A stretch of DNA of 64,000 nucleotides from Eubacterium sp. (GCA_017430325.1 JAFRNE010000004.1:124001-188000), one strand, 5' to 3'. Shown: positions 53,350 to 62,363, counted from the first letter of the stretch. Notes: generated by a model from the letters alone, not told the origin. A program made the numbers and translations.

Positions 53350-54591
53350 TCATTCGTTGCTTACTGTGAAGATGTCACTCAGTCCCTCTGTGGTCGTTAT
53401 ATTTCCGTATGTATCAATAAATACAGCCTCAGCCTTGTACTGCTCAAGAAGCTTCATAGATTCTTCTTTTCCAAGTATAAAGCATGCTGTCGAAAGAGCG
53501 TCGGAAATAAGTCCGCTGTACTCCGGAATAATGGTATCCTTATCACATACAACCGTTACAGAAACAAGTCCGCTATCAGCCGGATACAAGGTCTTCGGAT
53601 CGATAATATGATGATATCTTATGCCATCCTTATCGATGTATTTTTCATAGTTTCCTGAAGTCGATATGCAAACCTTACCGCAATCGGAAGGAAGCGTTAT
53701 CACTCCTATCATATCGTTCATATCACCCTCAGGATCTCTGACGCCTATCTTAAAGCTCTTCTCTTTCTCACCGTTTCCGTAGACCAGAATACTGCCGCCA
53801 ACCGAGAGGACGATGCTTTTATCATATCCTTCACCTGCAGTACCATTCACTGATGCACTGTCATCACCAATACCATCCACGAACGTTTTACCTGCCACGA
53901 TACAGTCATAAATATAATCCAGCGCGTAGCCCTTACCGACAGCTCCGAGGTCAACAACTACCCCCTCAAGCTTTATCATATCAGCCTCATCTGCAATACC
54001 ACTGCTTGCACTTTTCATGGAAGTGATCAGCTTCTCATAACCGGTCTTATCCTTTGCTTCCTTTAGAATAGACTCATCCGGAACAATAAACTCTTCAGGC
54101 TTTCCCTCAAAGGATTCGATCCCCCACGCATCCGCAAGAGGTCTGATGGTAATATCCAGAGCACCATCACTGCTCTTGCAGATACTCTTACTGAGCATCA
54201 GGATCGTGAAGAGTATTTTTTCTTTAGCTGAAGACTCCTCCGATATGACCAGCTTTCCTTCACGGTTTAGTTTACTGAGCACTGAGCTGCTGCTTCTCCA
54301 GGAGATGATCTCTTCATCAAGCTCTTTTATACTGTCAAATATCTTCCTGCCTTCCTCTTCAGCTTCCTTACTTTTACTGCCGCTCATATCGCCGTAAACA
54401 GTCACAGAAAGGCTAGTACCCATTGCAAAATCATAAGCAGTATATGACTTTTCATCACTGCTCACCGTACCGGAGGAAACACCGCTATCATTCGCTTCTT
54501 TATTCTTTTTATTCAGCACCACAACGATCAGAAGCACCGTGCAGATAAGCATGGCTGCAAGACCGATCATCGTACCTCTATATTTTTTCAT
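53350..54591 (-). CDS. apbE: FAD:protein FMN transferase (ApbE)
   Basis: This 413-residue extracytoplasmic enzyme, anchored by an N-terminal helix (about 8-27), moves FMN from FAD onto threonines of target proteins. Conserved regions are DFAMGTSLSVTVYG near 55, DITIRPLADAWGIE near 148, the FAD/metal site VVDLGAVGKGYALDY near 213, LSVGGSILVYGNG near 258 and the catalytic-site HHIIDPKTLYPADSG near 328. No lipobox Cys is visible, so it is anchored by the helix. Targets are most likely RnfD Thr152 and RnfG Thr543 of the fused subunit nearby. It heads the apbE-NusG-II-Gx gene group. Confidence 0.94.
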   Translation of the reverse strand: MKKYRGTMIGLAAMLICTVLLIVVVLNKKNKEANDSGVSSGTVSSDEKSYTAYDFAMGTSLSVTVYGDMSGSKSKEAEEEGRKIFDSIKELDEEIISWRSSSSVLSKLNREGKLVISEESSAKEKILFTILMLSKSICKSSDGALDITIRPLADAWGIESFEGKPEEFIVPDESILKEAKDKTGYEKLITSMKSASSGIADEADMIKLEGVVVDLGAVGKGYALDYIYDCIVAGKTFVDGIGDDSASVNGTAGEGYDKSIVLSVGGSILVYGNGEKEKSFKIGVRDPEGDMNDMIGVITLPSDCGKVCISTSGNYEKYIDKDGIRYHHIIDPKTLYPADSGLVSVTVVCDKDTIIPEYSGLISDALSTACFILGKEESMKLLEQYKAEAVFIDTYGNITTTEGLSDIFTVSNE

Positions 54592-54634
54592 TGTTGTCCC
54601 TGCTTCATATGTCTTCTCAGTTCGAACCGTTATT

Positions 54635-54720
54635 CATGTTTCACATGCACCGCATATATCGGACATCTCATGCATGCCTTGCATAATATATCACCACATA
54701 TTACATGCTTCACATGCACC
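54635..54720. repeat. two 17-bp direct repeats upstream of apbE
   Basis: CATGTTTCACATGCACC (54635-54651) and CATGCTTCACATGCACC (54704-54720) differ by one base. They start 69 bp apart and are surrounded by further CATGCATG-like words. They lie 45-130 bases before the apbE start; regulator-binding sites or a decayed repeat are both possible. Confidence 0.55.
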
Positions 54721-54782
54721 ACACAGATTATACATTCATATCCGCCCTGTCTTCAATCACAAAATAACGTTCCATAAAAAAT

Positions 54783-54814
54783 TAACTGTCGCAGCCAACC
54801 GGCTACGACAGTTA
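54783..54814 (-). terminator. terminator of the MoxR-VWA-TPR operon
   Basis: TAACTGTCG-AGCC and GGCT-CGACAGTTA form a 13-bp stem with one mismatch around AACC, followed on the minus strand by AATTTTTT, 22 bases after the TPR gene. Confidence 0.85.
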
Positions 54815-54835
54815 TTATCATTTTAAAATATTTAT

Positions 54836-55651
54836 TTACCAGGTCTTTCCATCGTAGCTGCTTCCGCCGCTACCGCCGCTGCCATTATTATCATCCTGGT
54901 ACTGCTGCAGCTGATCGGAGCCTTCCTGATGCTCCTGCTGATTTTCAGTCATCTGATCCTCAAGCTGATCTCTCAGCTCATCCTCACGATCAGAATTATT
55001 GTTATTGTCATTCTGATCCTGATTATCCTGGTTCTGGTCCTGATCATCATTATTCTGATCGTCGTTATTCTGATCCTGATTATTCTGAAGCTGGTCAAGC
55101 ATATCATCTATATCCTTCTTCAGCTTCTCGGCCTCCTCGTTATGACCGTTAGGATCGTCCGGATTTGCACAGCCTTCCTCAGTCAGAACGTTACGAGCCG
55201 CCTTCAGCTGCCTGATAACACGCTCAACATCCTTTTCGGTGCTCATCTCATCCCAGTTGATCTTCTGGAGAATGGCAAGTGCAAGATTGACTCTTACATC
55301 GCACTGTCTCTCACCGTTATGTGTCGGATTCTCTGAAAGAGCCTTCTTGTAATAAGATATAGCTCTGTCATAATCCCCTTCCTTATATGCCGCATTTCCA
55401 AGGTTATAATAAGCAAGATAGCCTTCAGGGAAGTTAAGCTTAAGCAGCGTCTTCTCCATCTTCACATCATACTTATCCTTATTATAATCCTTGATAAATA
55501 TCTCATTGATCACATATCTTGCCCCAAGGAAGATCGCAATAATAAGTACAAGAAGACATATAAGATCCGTTATCAGCATGAATCTTCTCGGATTTTCGAT
55601 ATGGAATTTTTCGCGCTTCTCTGTGCGCTCCTCATTAGATCCTTTTGACAT
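54836..55651 (-). CDS. TPR-repeat membrane protein with Asn/Gln/Asp-rich tail
   Basis: This 271-residue protein has one membrane helix (about 26-46), two or three TPR units in the middle (YLAYYNLGNAAYKEGDYDRAISYYKKAL is split across residues 78-106, another near 125-150), then a low-complexity Asn/Asp/Gln-rich region (about 188-250) and a Gly/Ser end. It resembles BatC/BatE-type partners of MoxR-VWA operons, where TPR proteins hold complexes at the membrane. It is the last gene of the operon, two bases after the preceding VWA gene. Confidence 0.82.
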   Translation of the reverse strand: MSKGSNEERTEKREKFHIENPRRFMLITDLICLLVLIIAIFLGARYVINEIFIKDYNKDKYDVKMEKTLLKLNFPEGYLAYYNLGNAAYKEGDYDRAISYYKKALSENPTHNGERQCDVRVNLALAILQKINWDEMSTEKDVERVIRQLKAARNVLTEEGCANPDDPNGHNEEAEKLKKDIDDMLDQLQNNQDQNNDDQNNDDQDQNQDNQDQNDNNNNSDREDELRDQLEDQMTENQQEHQEGSDQLQQYQDDNNGSGGSGGSSYDGKTW

Positions 55652-55653
55652 AT

Positions 55654-56613
55654 CTAGATACGTCCTCTCCTGATAATAAATATCATCTCAATCGCAAGCA
55701 GTAAGGTAAGCAGCGGTACATAGTAGAAATATGTATCCTCATAGCTTACATTATCGCTGTTTGCAAGCTTCATTACACTTCCGCTCTTTATTGAATCGAG
55801 CAGATACTCTATTCTCATGCTTTCGTCCATGTGAATGTAATCCACATGCATTTCCGAAGCAAGTTTCTTCAGATTCTCTTCATCGTATTTTGAAAGGGCA
55901 TCGCTTCCGGTTTCCGGATCACGGATATAGCTGTTTGAATTCTTATCAAACATCCTTCCGCCCTCAGGTGTACCATAACCAAGCACTGCACCACCGTCGA
56001 TCAGGTCTGCAAGGTCGGCATAAGAAACCTGCTCTTCCTTATCAGAGGTAACCTCACCGTCGCTTATGAAAAATATGATAGTGATACGTCCTTCCTTCTT
56101 ATTCGAAGACTTGAGCATATCCATTGTATCATCATGCGCTGCATTGAGGTTTGTACCCTTTGCATAATATTTATCCGGTGTCTTGATAGTAGCAAATGCA
56201 TCCGCAACATTCTTGCTGTCCTGCGTGAAAGGTGCTAGTATCTGGGACCTGTTATCGAACCTTATCAGTGAGAAGTTACTTCCCGCAAGGCTGTCCATGA
56301 TGTACTGACAGTCCTTCTGAACCGCTGCCATACGGTTATCTACACCGATATGATCTTCAGCCCACATACTGATAGTCGTATCTACTACAAAGAGCACATC
56401 GATATTTTTCAGCTCGACATCGACATTATATTTTTTTGTCATGATACGCAGGTTGATCATAAATACAAGTGCGATTATGACCGCAACTCTGAGTATCCTG
56501 AGTATTTTGCCCGCTATGCCAATCTTTTTGATAATGACTGCAGCCGAATAACCTACAAGGCATATGGCCAGCAGTGGAATGATGACGACAAGCGGAATGA
56601 TCGGATTTGTCAT
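55654..56613 (-). CDS. von Willebrand factor A domain membrane protein (BatA/BatB-like)
   Basis: This 319-residue protein has two N-terminal helices (about 5-25 and 38-58), a VWA domain (about 75-275) with MIDAS motif VVDTTISMW (Asp-x-Thr-x-Ser) and later metal ligands in FISDGEVTSD, and a C-terminal helix (298-315). The topology, helices flanking an extracytoplasmic VWA, is that of Bat proteins in MoxR operons. It overlaps the upstream VWA gene by four bases (ATGA), pointing to a pair that works together. Confidence 0.87.
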   Translation of the reverse strand: MTNPIIPLVVIIPLLAICLVGYSAAVIIKKIGIAGKILRILRVAVIIALVFMINLRIMTKKYNVDVELKNIDVLFVVDTTISMWAEDHIGVDNRMAAVQKDCQYIMDSLAGSNFSLIRFDNRSQILAPFTQDSKNVADAFATIKTPDKYYAKGTNLNAAHDDTMDMLKSSNKKEGRITIIFFISDGEVTSDKEEQVSYADLADLIDGGAVLGYGTPEGGRMFDKNSNSYIRDPETGSDALSKYDEENLKKLASEMHVDYIHMDESMRIEYLLDSIKSGSVMKLANSDNVSYEDTYFYYVPLLTLLLAIEMIFIIRRGRI

Positions 56614-57701
56614 AATAATATAATTGCTCCTGAAATTAAAAGTAATATTATTGCGATGCTAAGTATGATCGCAGGTATCTCCGGTTTATCGACCACCTTA
56701 TTGATAGTGATCTCATTGACCTCCATAACCTTCTGTGACTGTATATCATTTACGATATCCTTAACCGTAAGGGTGTCACTCTGCTTATAGAAGGCTCCAC
56801 CGGTCTTCTCTACATCACTCTGCATATCACGTGCAAGCTTTGAATAATCCTTGCTGTAATCGTTAAGTCTCGTAAATACATCCTCATTCGGGAAGATTCC
56901 GAAGATCGTTACACCATTATCCTTGCACATGTCACTTGCTTCATCGAGCTCAACAAGTGGCTTGCTGAGTGCTTCCTGTGCGTTATCTGTGGACATGATG
57001 ATGATTCTTGTCCTGTTCTCATCATCAAGATGAGGGAAACTGAAAAGCGCCGACGCAAGCCCTTCACCGATAAGCGAACTGCCCTTCACATAATTATTTA
57101 CAAGGGTACCTGCATCATAGAAGCTGAGCAGCTCGGAAAGCTCATAATATCTTTCATCAAGCTGATAATAATAAACATTCCAGTAATTCTCCACATACTC
57201 TCTCTGAAGTTCAAAATACACCTTCAGGTCATCCAGCTTCTTCAGGATGAAATCATAATCATCCGTCATCGGAACATAGAGTACCGTTGAGGTATTGTAG
57301 ATAGTGATACCGAATCTGTCTCCGTCAAGTCCCTTAACAACCTCCTTGAGGTTATCAACCAGGTCATAGTTCAGATAGCAGATTGAATATGAAACGTCGA
57401 GGCAGAGATAGATATCTCTCTTCTTCGTACCGTTTGAAACAGTCTCTGTCTTAACCGGTCTGGCCATAAGGAAAAGCGACGCTGCGATTGCAGTGATTAT
57501 ACTGAATTCCATCACTACCTTAAGAAAATTATGTATTTTTTTATAGGTTTTGTATTCCGGAAGCTTCCTTGCGTACTTTGTATTTGCTACTCGCACACCG
57601 CCCTTAAACTTATATTTACGTTTAAGGATATGAAATAAGATCACAAGAGCGATAAGTACAGGAATTCCGATCTTTACTATTAATGAATATTTTAACGCCA
57701 T
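56610..57701 (-). CDS. von Willebrand factor A domain membrane protein, second copy
   Basis: This 363-residue protein has helices at about 8-25 and 63-83, a VWA domain (about 98-310) with MIDAS motif CLDVSYSICYL (Asp-x-Ser-x-Ser), and a C-terminal helix (343-363). It carries an insertion rich in Tyr around residues 160-195. It differs enough from the next VWA protein to suggest distinct partners. The start overlaps the previous gene's stop by ten bases. The pair may form a heteromeric VWA complex activated by the MoxR ATPase; this is inferred from related operons. Confidence 0.86.
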   Translation of the reverse strand: MALKYSLIVKIGIPVLIALVILFHILKRKYKFKGGVRVANTKYARKLPEYKTYKKIHNFLKVVMEFSIITAIAASLFLMARPVKTETVSNGTKKRDIYLCLDVSYSICYLNYDLVDNLKEVVKGLDGDRFGITIYNTSTVLYVPMTDDYDFILKKLDDLKVYFELQREYVENYWNVYYYQLDERYYELSELLSFYDAGTLVNNYVKGSSLIGEGLASALFSFPHLDDENRTRIIIMSTDNAQEALSKPLVELDEASDMCKDNGVTIFGIFPNEDVFTRLNDYSKDYSKLARDMQSDVEKTGGAFYKQSDTLTVKDIVNDIQSQKVMEVNEITINKVVDKPEIPAIILSIAIILLLISGAIILL

Positions 57702-58168
57702 GATTCAAGAACCCTTCTCGTCTTAAATATTGAACTGAAAATATCTGAATAGGTCTCTCTTGCAAACTCCGGCTCATAATACTCTGTGACAAGCTGTGTC
57801 AGGATAGGCATTTTGAGCTTTCTTATCTCGGAGAGACTGTATTTATCCACAGGTATTCCTGTTGCTTCAAATACAAAATCTCTTATGCAGCCGCTGACTC
57901 TCTGGTAACTCTCTCTTACGCTTGTCTGACTGTTTCTTGCAGAGATTTCGATATTGTAAAGAACCTTGATGTACTTTGACTTGATCTCTTCAAGAGTTTT
58001 CGGAGGAACCTTCTTTATCTTCGGCTTCTTCGGCTTTCTGAGCCTGCCCTTAAACTGCACTCTGAAAATGATCTGCGCAGCAATTATGATGAGCACAAGT
58101 GCAACTGCGATCACCATCCACAAACTCATATATGAAATTGGCTCCTGAAGATCAACTGATACTTTCAT
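57692..58168 (-). CDS. membrane protein of MoxR operon, unknown function
   Basis: This 158-residue protein has one helix (about 16-36), followed by a very basic stretch (RLRKPKKPKIKKVPPK) and a helical domain (about 65-158). Position and layout match the DUF4381-like slot found between DUF58 and VWA genes in MoxR operons, but I see no diagnostic motif. ATG 58168 is chosen over a TTG 15 bases upstream because AAAGG is seven bases before it. It overlaps the DUF58 gene by 17 bases. Confidence 0.7.
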   Translation of the reverse strand: MKVSVDLQEPISYMSLWMVIAVALVLIIIAAQIIFRVQFKGRLRKPKKPKIKKVPPKTLEEIKSKYIKVLYNIEISARNSQTSVRESYQRVSGCIRDFVFEATGIPVDKYSLSEIRKLKMPILTQLVTEYYEPEFARETYSDIFSSIFKTRRVLESWR

Positions 58169-59027
58169 GCTTATGCCTTTCAAATAATTCTATAACCTTC
58201 TCTATGATATCCTTTTCACTGGAAATAGAGATATATGATACTCCGTAACGCTTGAAGCGTTCATCCACCTTTGCGTATCTTGCCTTCCTCTCCTTCTGCT
58301 CAGCCTTAAAGAACTTTGCACGGTGTGAGGTGTAATCGTCTTCGTATTTTCCTCTTTCAACATCGAAGATATCATTGCCATACATATAGGCATCCTCGAT
58401 ATTTATTACAAGCAGGTCGTTATTGACCGTGACCTTTCTGAGTATCTTCTCAGTAAGTGTATCCATGCCTGCCATATCTGTTATCAGAATGATGACCATC
58501 TTACGTCTCATGCTTTCAGAGATGTAATCAAGCATTCCGGCAGGATCACTCTTATCACCCTTGTCAATATTCTGAGTGCATTTTGTCATAAGATTCTCAA
58601 AATGCGATGCACCGTTTCTGAAGAAACTGAAGAAGGTTCCGTTCTCGGCCTCCTGCATCAGAGCAAAATCATCTCCGTGCTTATCCACAAGGTAAGCTAT
58701 GGTTCCGAAGATATCCACAGCCAGAGCGCCCTTATCCTCGAGGCTCAGTGTATCGGCACGCATCTTTGCACCGGTATCCACAACGAAAAGCACATTGTGC
58801 TTCTTCTCTGCTATGAATCTTCTGACAAGAGTCTTGCCTGTTTTTGATGAAGACTTCCAGTCGATATCCTTGATATTATCGCCATAGGTATATTCCCTCA
58901 GGTCATCAAAATCAAGGCTTCGGCCTCTGAATACAGAGGTGAACTCGCCATCAAGTATATTTGAAGTTTTTCTGCTGGTATAAAGATTTATCTCGGCTCT
59001 TATCTTCGCCAGATTATCGTAATCCAT
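58152..59027 (-). CDS. DUF58 domain protein
   Basis: This 291-residue soluble protein has the DUF58 core motif FRGRSLDFDDLREYTYGDN near 40 and IDWKSSSKTGKTLVRRF right after. A VWA-like fold follows, with FVVDTGAKM near 82 in place of DxSxS and ILITDMAGMD near 180. DUF58 proteins act between MoxR and the VWA proteins. ATG 59027 has GGGAG eight bases upstream and was preferred to TTG 59042. It follows the moxR gene by about 60 bases. Confidence 0.9.
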   Translation of the reverse strand: MDYDNLAKIRAEINLYTSRKTSNILDGEFTSVFRGRSLDFDDLREYTYGDNIKDIDWKSSSKTGKTLVRRFIAEKKHNVLFVVDTGAKMRADTLSLEDKGALAVDIFGTIAYLVDKHGDDFALMQEAENGTFFSFFRNGASHFENLMTKCTQNIDKGDKSDPAGMLDYISESMRRKMVIILITDMAGMDTLTEKILRKVTVNNDLLVINIEDAYMYGNDIFDVERGKYEDDYTSHRAKFFKAEQKERKARYAKVDERFKRYGVSYISISSEKDIIEKVIELFERHKHESIS

Positions 59028-59085
59028 CTTTCGAACTCCCAATTTTAAATACTACTGTTACTATATACGGATCAACTTTTAATTT

Positions 59086-60099
59086 TTATGGTGTTTTTAC
59101 AGAATTTACTACCTGATCGATAATTGTTTCTACACTTACGTTATCTGCGACTGCAGAATAGTTAAGCTCGATCCTGTGACGGAGCACCTGATAACGGAGC
59201 AGCTTAACATCATCCGGAGTAACATAGGTTCTTCCGTAGATAAGTGCAACTGCCTTCGCGATCTTCATAAATGCGATAGATGCTCTTGGGCTGGCACCCA
59301 TTCTTACGTATCTGCTGTATTCCTTCGGAAGGAGCTTCTCAGTCTGTCTGGTAGCACCTACGATAAGTGAGATGTATTTCTTGATGATCGGATCAACGTA
59401 AACTCTCTCAGCTATATCCTGAACTCTGTCAACATCCTGGATACTGAGCACTGCAGGAGTCTTGCTGATAACGCCGGACTCGATCCTGCTGAGGATCTCA
59501 GCCTCTTCATCAGGTGATGGATATGTGATCTTCTCCTTGATGATGAAACGGTCTGTCTGAGCCTCTGAAAGAAGGTAGGTACCTTCCTGCTCTATAGGGT
59601 TCTGGGTAGCAAATACGATAAATACATCATCCGGCAGCTTGTAGGTAACACCGCCGATAGTAACCTGCTTCTCCTGCATGGCCTCGAGCATCGCACTCTG
59701 AGTCTTTGCACTTGAACGGTTGATCTCATCAAGCAGTACAAAGTTTGCAAATACAGGACCAAGTACAGTCTCGAATTTACCGTTAACCTGGTTATAGATC
59801 TGTGTACCGATGATATCACTCGGAAGAAGATCCGGTGTACACTGAATTCTTGAGAACTTACCATCAACAGCGTCTGAAATTGTCTTCGCTGCTGTTGTCT
59901 TCGCAAGACCCGGAACCGACTCGATAAGAACGTGTCCGTCTGCGATTATTGAAGCGATCATAGAGAATTTGAGATTCTGCTGACCTACAACCTTCTCATC
60001 GAAATAATTAGACAGCTTTCTTATGGCATCCTGTGCATATTCAAACTCTTCATTTGTTATGCCGCCCTTCTGTGCACCGTTTGTTAGATTTTCATTCAT
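59086..60099 (-). CDS. MoxR family AAA+ ATPase
   Basis: This 337-residue ATPase has Walker A ESVPGLAKTTAAK near 64 (the Gly-Leu-Ala-Lys-Thr form usual in MoxR), Walker B FVLLDEINRSSAKTQSAMLE near 115, sensor 1 FATQNPIEQEGTYLLSEAQTDRF near 165 (split, core ATQNP), and a C-terminal lid domain with GASPRASIAFMKIAKA near 270. MoxR ATPases remodel or load metal into VWA partner proteins; the target here is probably the two VWA proteins downstream. It is the first gene of the operon moxR-DUF58-unknown-VWA-VWA-TPR. Confidence 0.95.
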   Translation of the reverse strand: MNENLTNGAQKGGITNEEFEYAQDAIRKLSNYFDEKVVGQQNLKFSMIASIIADGHVLIESVPGLAKTTAAKTISDAVDGKFSRIQCTPDLLPSDIIGTQIYNQVNGKFETVLGPVFANFVLLDEINRSSAKTQSAMLEAMQEKQVTIGGVTYKLPDDVFIVFATQNPIEQEGTYLLSEAQTDRFIIKEKITYPSPDEEAEILSRIESGVISKTPAVLSIQDVDRVQDIAERVYVDPIIKKYISLIVGATRQTEKLLPKEYSRYVRMGASPRASIAFMKIAKAVALIYGRTYVTPDDVKLLRYQVLRHRIELNYSAVADNVSVETIIDQVVNSVKTP

Positions 60100-60201
60100 C
60101 TTAACTACCCCTTACTTTTATATTTGTCGTGTGACTGCATGCTCCGCAGCCACCTGTTTATATTACAATTTAATGATCTGCTGTTTAAAATATCATGTGC
60201 T

Positions 60202-60210
60202 ATTATATCA
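60202..60210 (-). promoter_or_regulatory. extended -10 promoter of the moxR operon
   Basis: The minus strand reads TGATATAAT (TATAAT at 60202-60207), an extended -10 element about 100 bases before the moxR start. No consensus -35 is visible at 17 bp. Confidence 0.5.
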
Positions 60211-60241
60211 CACTCTTCAAGATGTATTTATTAATATACAC

Positions 60242-61366
60242 TTAATATCCAATGAACATATAGGCTGCGATAAGGAAGATCAGAAATACGATACTGAAGC
60301 CTGTGAAGGTAAGTATGTATTTGCCCTTCTTGCTGCCCGGCAGTCTACCATAAAGCTTGAAAGATATAAGACTGGCCATGGATGCGATCAGTGTTCCAAG
60401 TCCGCCGAAGTCGGTTCCGATACATACAGCCTTGTAATCCGTTGTCATTCCTGATATCAGTATGGTCGCCGGAACATTACTTATGAACTGACTTGTCGCA
60501 AGCGAAACCGAGAATTCATTTCCGGTAACTATCCTCGACAGGAAGTCATTCACCAGATCCACCCTCTTCATATTTCCGATGAAAACGAAAAGGAAGATGA
60601 AGGTCAGGAGGAGGAAATAATCAACCTCCAGAAGATTCTTTCTGTCAATTATGAGCACTGCCAGAAGAACGATTCCAAGCACTATGTAATATGGCAGAAC
60701 TCTAAGGATTATCGTAAGACTAAGGGCGAATAGCATTATGTAAACCGCAGTTTTTTGTGGCGTGATATAGCCTATCTGAATATCACTCTTCACATCGTCT
60801 ACCTTCAGGGTATGACTGCCTGTCACGATACAGGTTATCACCACAAGAAGTACGAAAGATATCAGCGCATATGGAAGCATCATTCCGATAAACTCAAAAG
60901 GCTTCATATCCGCAAGATCATAAAGATAGAGATTGTGCGGATTACCGATCGGTGTAAGCATACTTCCGAGGTTCGCAGCTATAGTCTGAAGAACGATGAT
61001 CGGTATCAGATATTTCTTCTGATTCGCCATCATAAGCACCTCCACCGTAAACGGTACAAAGGTGATAAGCGCCACATCATTTGTTATGAACATGGCAAAA
61101 AAGAAGCAAAGCAGAACAAGCACAAGTCCCAGAGTCCTTAGCTTTGTAACCTTTCCCAGAAGCTTCCTTGCTATCTTTCTGAAGAAGCCCTGTCCACTCA
61201 GTCCTGACATGATTATCATCAGAGTAAGCAGGGTTCCCAGAGTTTTGAAATTTATATAGTCGATATAATTTTTGTCAAATGGAACTAGAAAGATTGAAAA
61301 TATCGCCAGTAGAAATGACACCATCGTAACCGGTTCATTTCTGAACAGATTCTTTATTATTTTCAT
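60242..61366 (-). CDS. ArsB/SLC13-type anion permease
   Basis: This 374-residue protein has about ten helices. Family motifs are FITNDVALITFVPF near 97, the substrate loop GSMLTPIGNPHNLYLYD near 138 and QFISNVPATILIS near 305, an inverted-repeat pair of discontinuous helices. Members of this ion transporter superfamily move dicarboxylates, citrate, arsenite or sodium. No arsR or arsC is nearby, so arsenite export is not supported by context. It lies between proC and moxR and is probably transcribed with proC. Confidence 0.88.
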   Translation of the reverse strand: MKIIKNLFRNEPVTMVSFLLAIFSIFLVPFDKNYIDYINFKTLGTLLTLMIIMSGLSGQGFFRKIARKLLGKVTKLRTLGLVLVLLCFFFAMFITNDVALITFVPFTVEVLMMANQKKYLIPIIVLQTIAANLGSMLTPIGNPHNLYLYDLADMKPFEFIGMMLPYALISFVLLVVITCIVTGSHTLKVDDVKSDIQIGYITPQKTAVYIMLFALSLTIILRVLPYYIVLGIVLLAVLIIDRKNLLEVDYFLLLTFIFLFVFIGNMKRVDLVNDFLSRIVTGNEFSVSLATSQFISNVPATILISGMTTDYKAVCIGTDFGGLGTLIASMASLISFKLYGRLPGSKKGKYILTFTGFSIVFLIFLIAAYMFIGY

Positions 61367-61388
61367 ATTATTTCTATTGGTCTCTTAT

Positions 61389-62183
61389 CTACAGATTTCT
61401 GGAAATATCAGCGCAGGCTTCCATTGCCTCGATCAGACTGCTTCTGAAGCCCATATTTTCAAGTACTCTTACAGCCTCGATGGTTGTTCCTGCCGGTGAG
61501 CATACCATGTCCTTAAGCTCTCCCGGATGCTTTCCTGTTTCAAGCACCATCTTTGCACTTCCGTAAACTGCCTGCGCTGCAAACTTGTATGCCTGTGTTC
61601 TTGGCATTCCGAGCCTTACGGCACCGTCAGCCATAGCTTCTATCATCATAAATACATATGCAGGTGAGCTTCCCGAAACAGACACAACCGCATCCATAAG
61701 CTTCTCAGGGATAACCTCTGCCTTACCGAAAGCCGAGAGGATCTCAAGAGCCTTGGCAAGCTCATCCTCTGAAACTGTACTCTCAGGACTTACTCCTGTC
61801 ATACCCTCACCAACAAGCGCAGGTGTATTTGGCATGGTTCTAACTATCTTAAGCTTTCTGCCGAAGGCCTCCTCGTACCACTTAAGGCTCTTTCCTGCAA
61901 CTATTGAAACCACGAGCTTGTCATCTGTAATGACATCCTTTATCTCTTCTGCTACTATTCCGATAACCTGTGGCTTAACTGCGAAAAATATGATCTCAGC
62001 AGACTTTACCAGCTCCTTGTTATCAGATACTGCAGTGATGCCGAAGCTGTCAATAGCCTTCTGTCTCTCCGCCTCTACCGGTGTCGAGCAGATGATCTCC
62101 TCCGGCTTATAGATTCCTTTTTTTATGATTCCGCCGATGATGGCACTTGCCATATTTCCGGCACCGATAAAACCTAACTTCAT
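61389..62183 (-). CDS. proC: pyrroline-5-carboxylate reductase
   Basis: This 264-residue enzyme carries out the last step of proline synthesis, reducing pyrroline-5-carboxylate with NAD(P)H. It has the canonical start KLGFIGAGNMASAIIGG, IIFFAVKPQVI near 67, RTMPNTPALVGEGMTG near 117, and the C-terminal signature VSGSSPAYVFMMIEAMADGAV followed by KDMVCSPAGTTIEAVRVLE (positions about 165-245). All ProC landmarks are intact, unlike the divergent paralogue at 19.1-19.9 kb. Confidence 0.96.
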   Translation of the reverse strand: MKLGFIGAGNMASAIIGGIIKKGIYKPEEIICSTPVEAERQKAIDSFGITAVSDNKELVKSAEIIFFAVKPQVIGIVAEEIKDVITDDKLVVSIVAGKSLKWYEEAFGRKLKIVRTMPNTPALVGEGMTGVSPESTVSEDELAKALEILSAFGKAEVIPEKLMDAVVSVSGSSPAYVFMMIEAMADGAVRLGMPRTQAYKFAAQAVYGSAKMVLETGKHPGELKDMVCSPAGTTIEAVRVLENMGFRSSLIEAMEACADISRNL

Positions 62184-62279
62184 ATTTTATCCCTCTTTCC
62201 TTATTTTACGTGGTTTTCTAAGACACGCATTATGAATTTTACGCCATTTTTTACGCCATCCCATATAAGAATAATAGGA

Positions 62280-62363
62280 GGTTACGAATCTGGCAGAATA
62301 TCATCCATCTTTTCTTTGAGACAGTCCGGATCCCAATTCTTTGCCTTTAAGGTCTTTGCCCAT
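62280..62363 (-). pseudogene. remnant of an ICE/phage tyrosine integrase N-terminus
   Basis: A minus-strand ATG at 62363 with GGAAGGGG upstream opens MGKDLKGKELGSGLSQRKDG, then TGA at 62301-62303, then YSARFVT in the same frame. This is the typical N-terminal arm-binding domain start of Lachnospiraceae integrative-element tyrosine recombinases (KGKELG-GLSQR-DG-Y-ARF). The stop probably replaced an Arg codon (CGA to TGA). Similarity ends after about 28 codons. No catalytic domain is found nearby, so this is a dead fragment. The rest of the 62184-62472 gap holds two copies of TTTACGCCAT about 13 bp apart and nothing else I can support. Confidence 0.65.

Noticed and set aside
60242..61366. Arsenite efflux pump ArsB
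   Set aside because: The fold fits, but no arsR, arsC or arsA is nearby and related permeases carry many anions, so a specific call is not justified.
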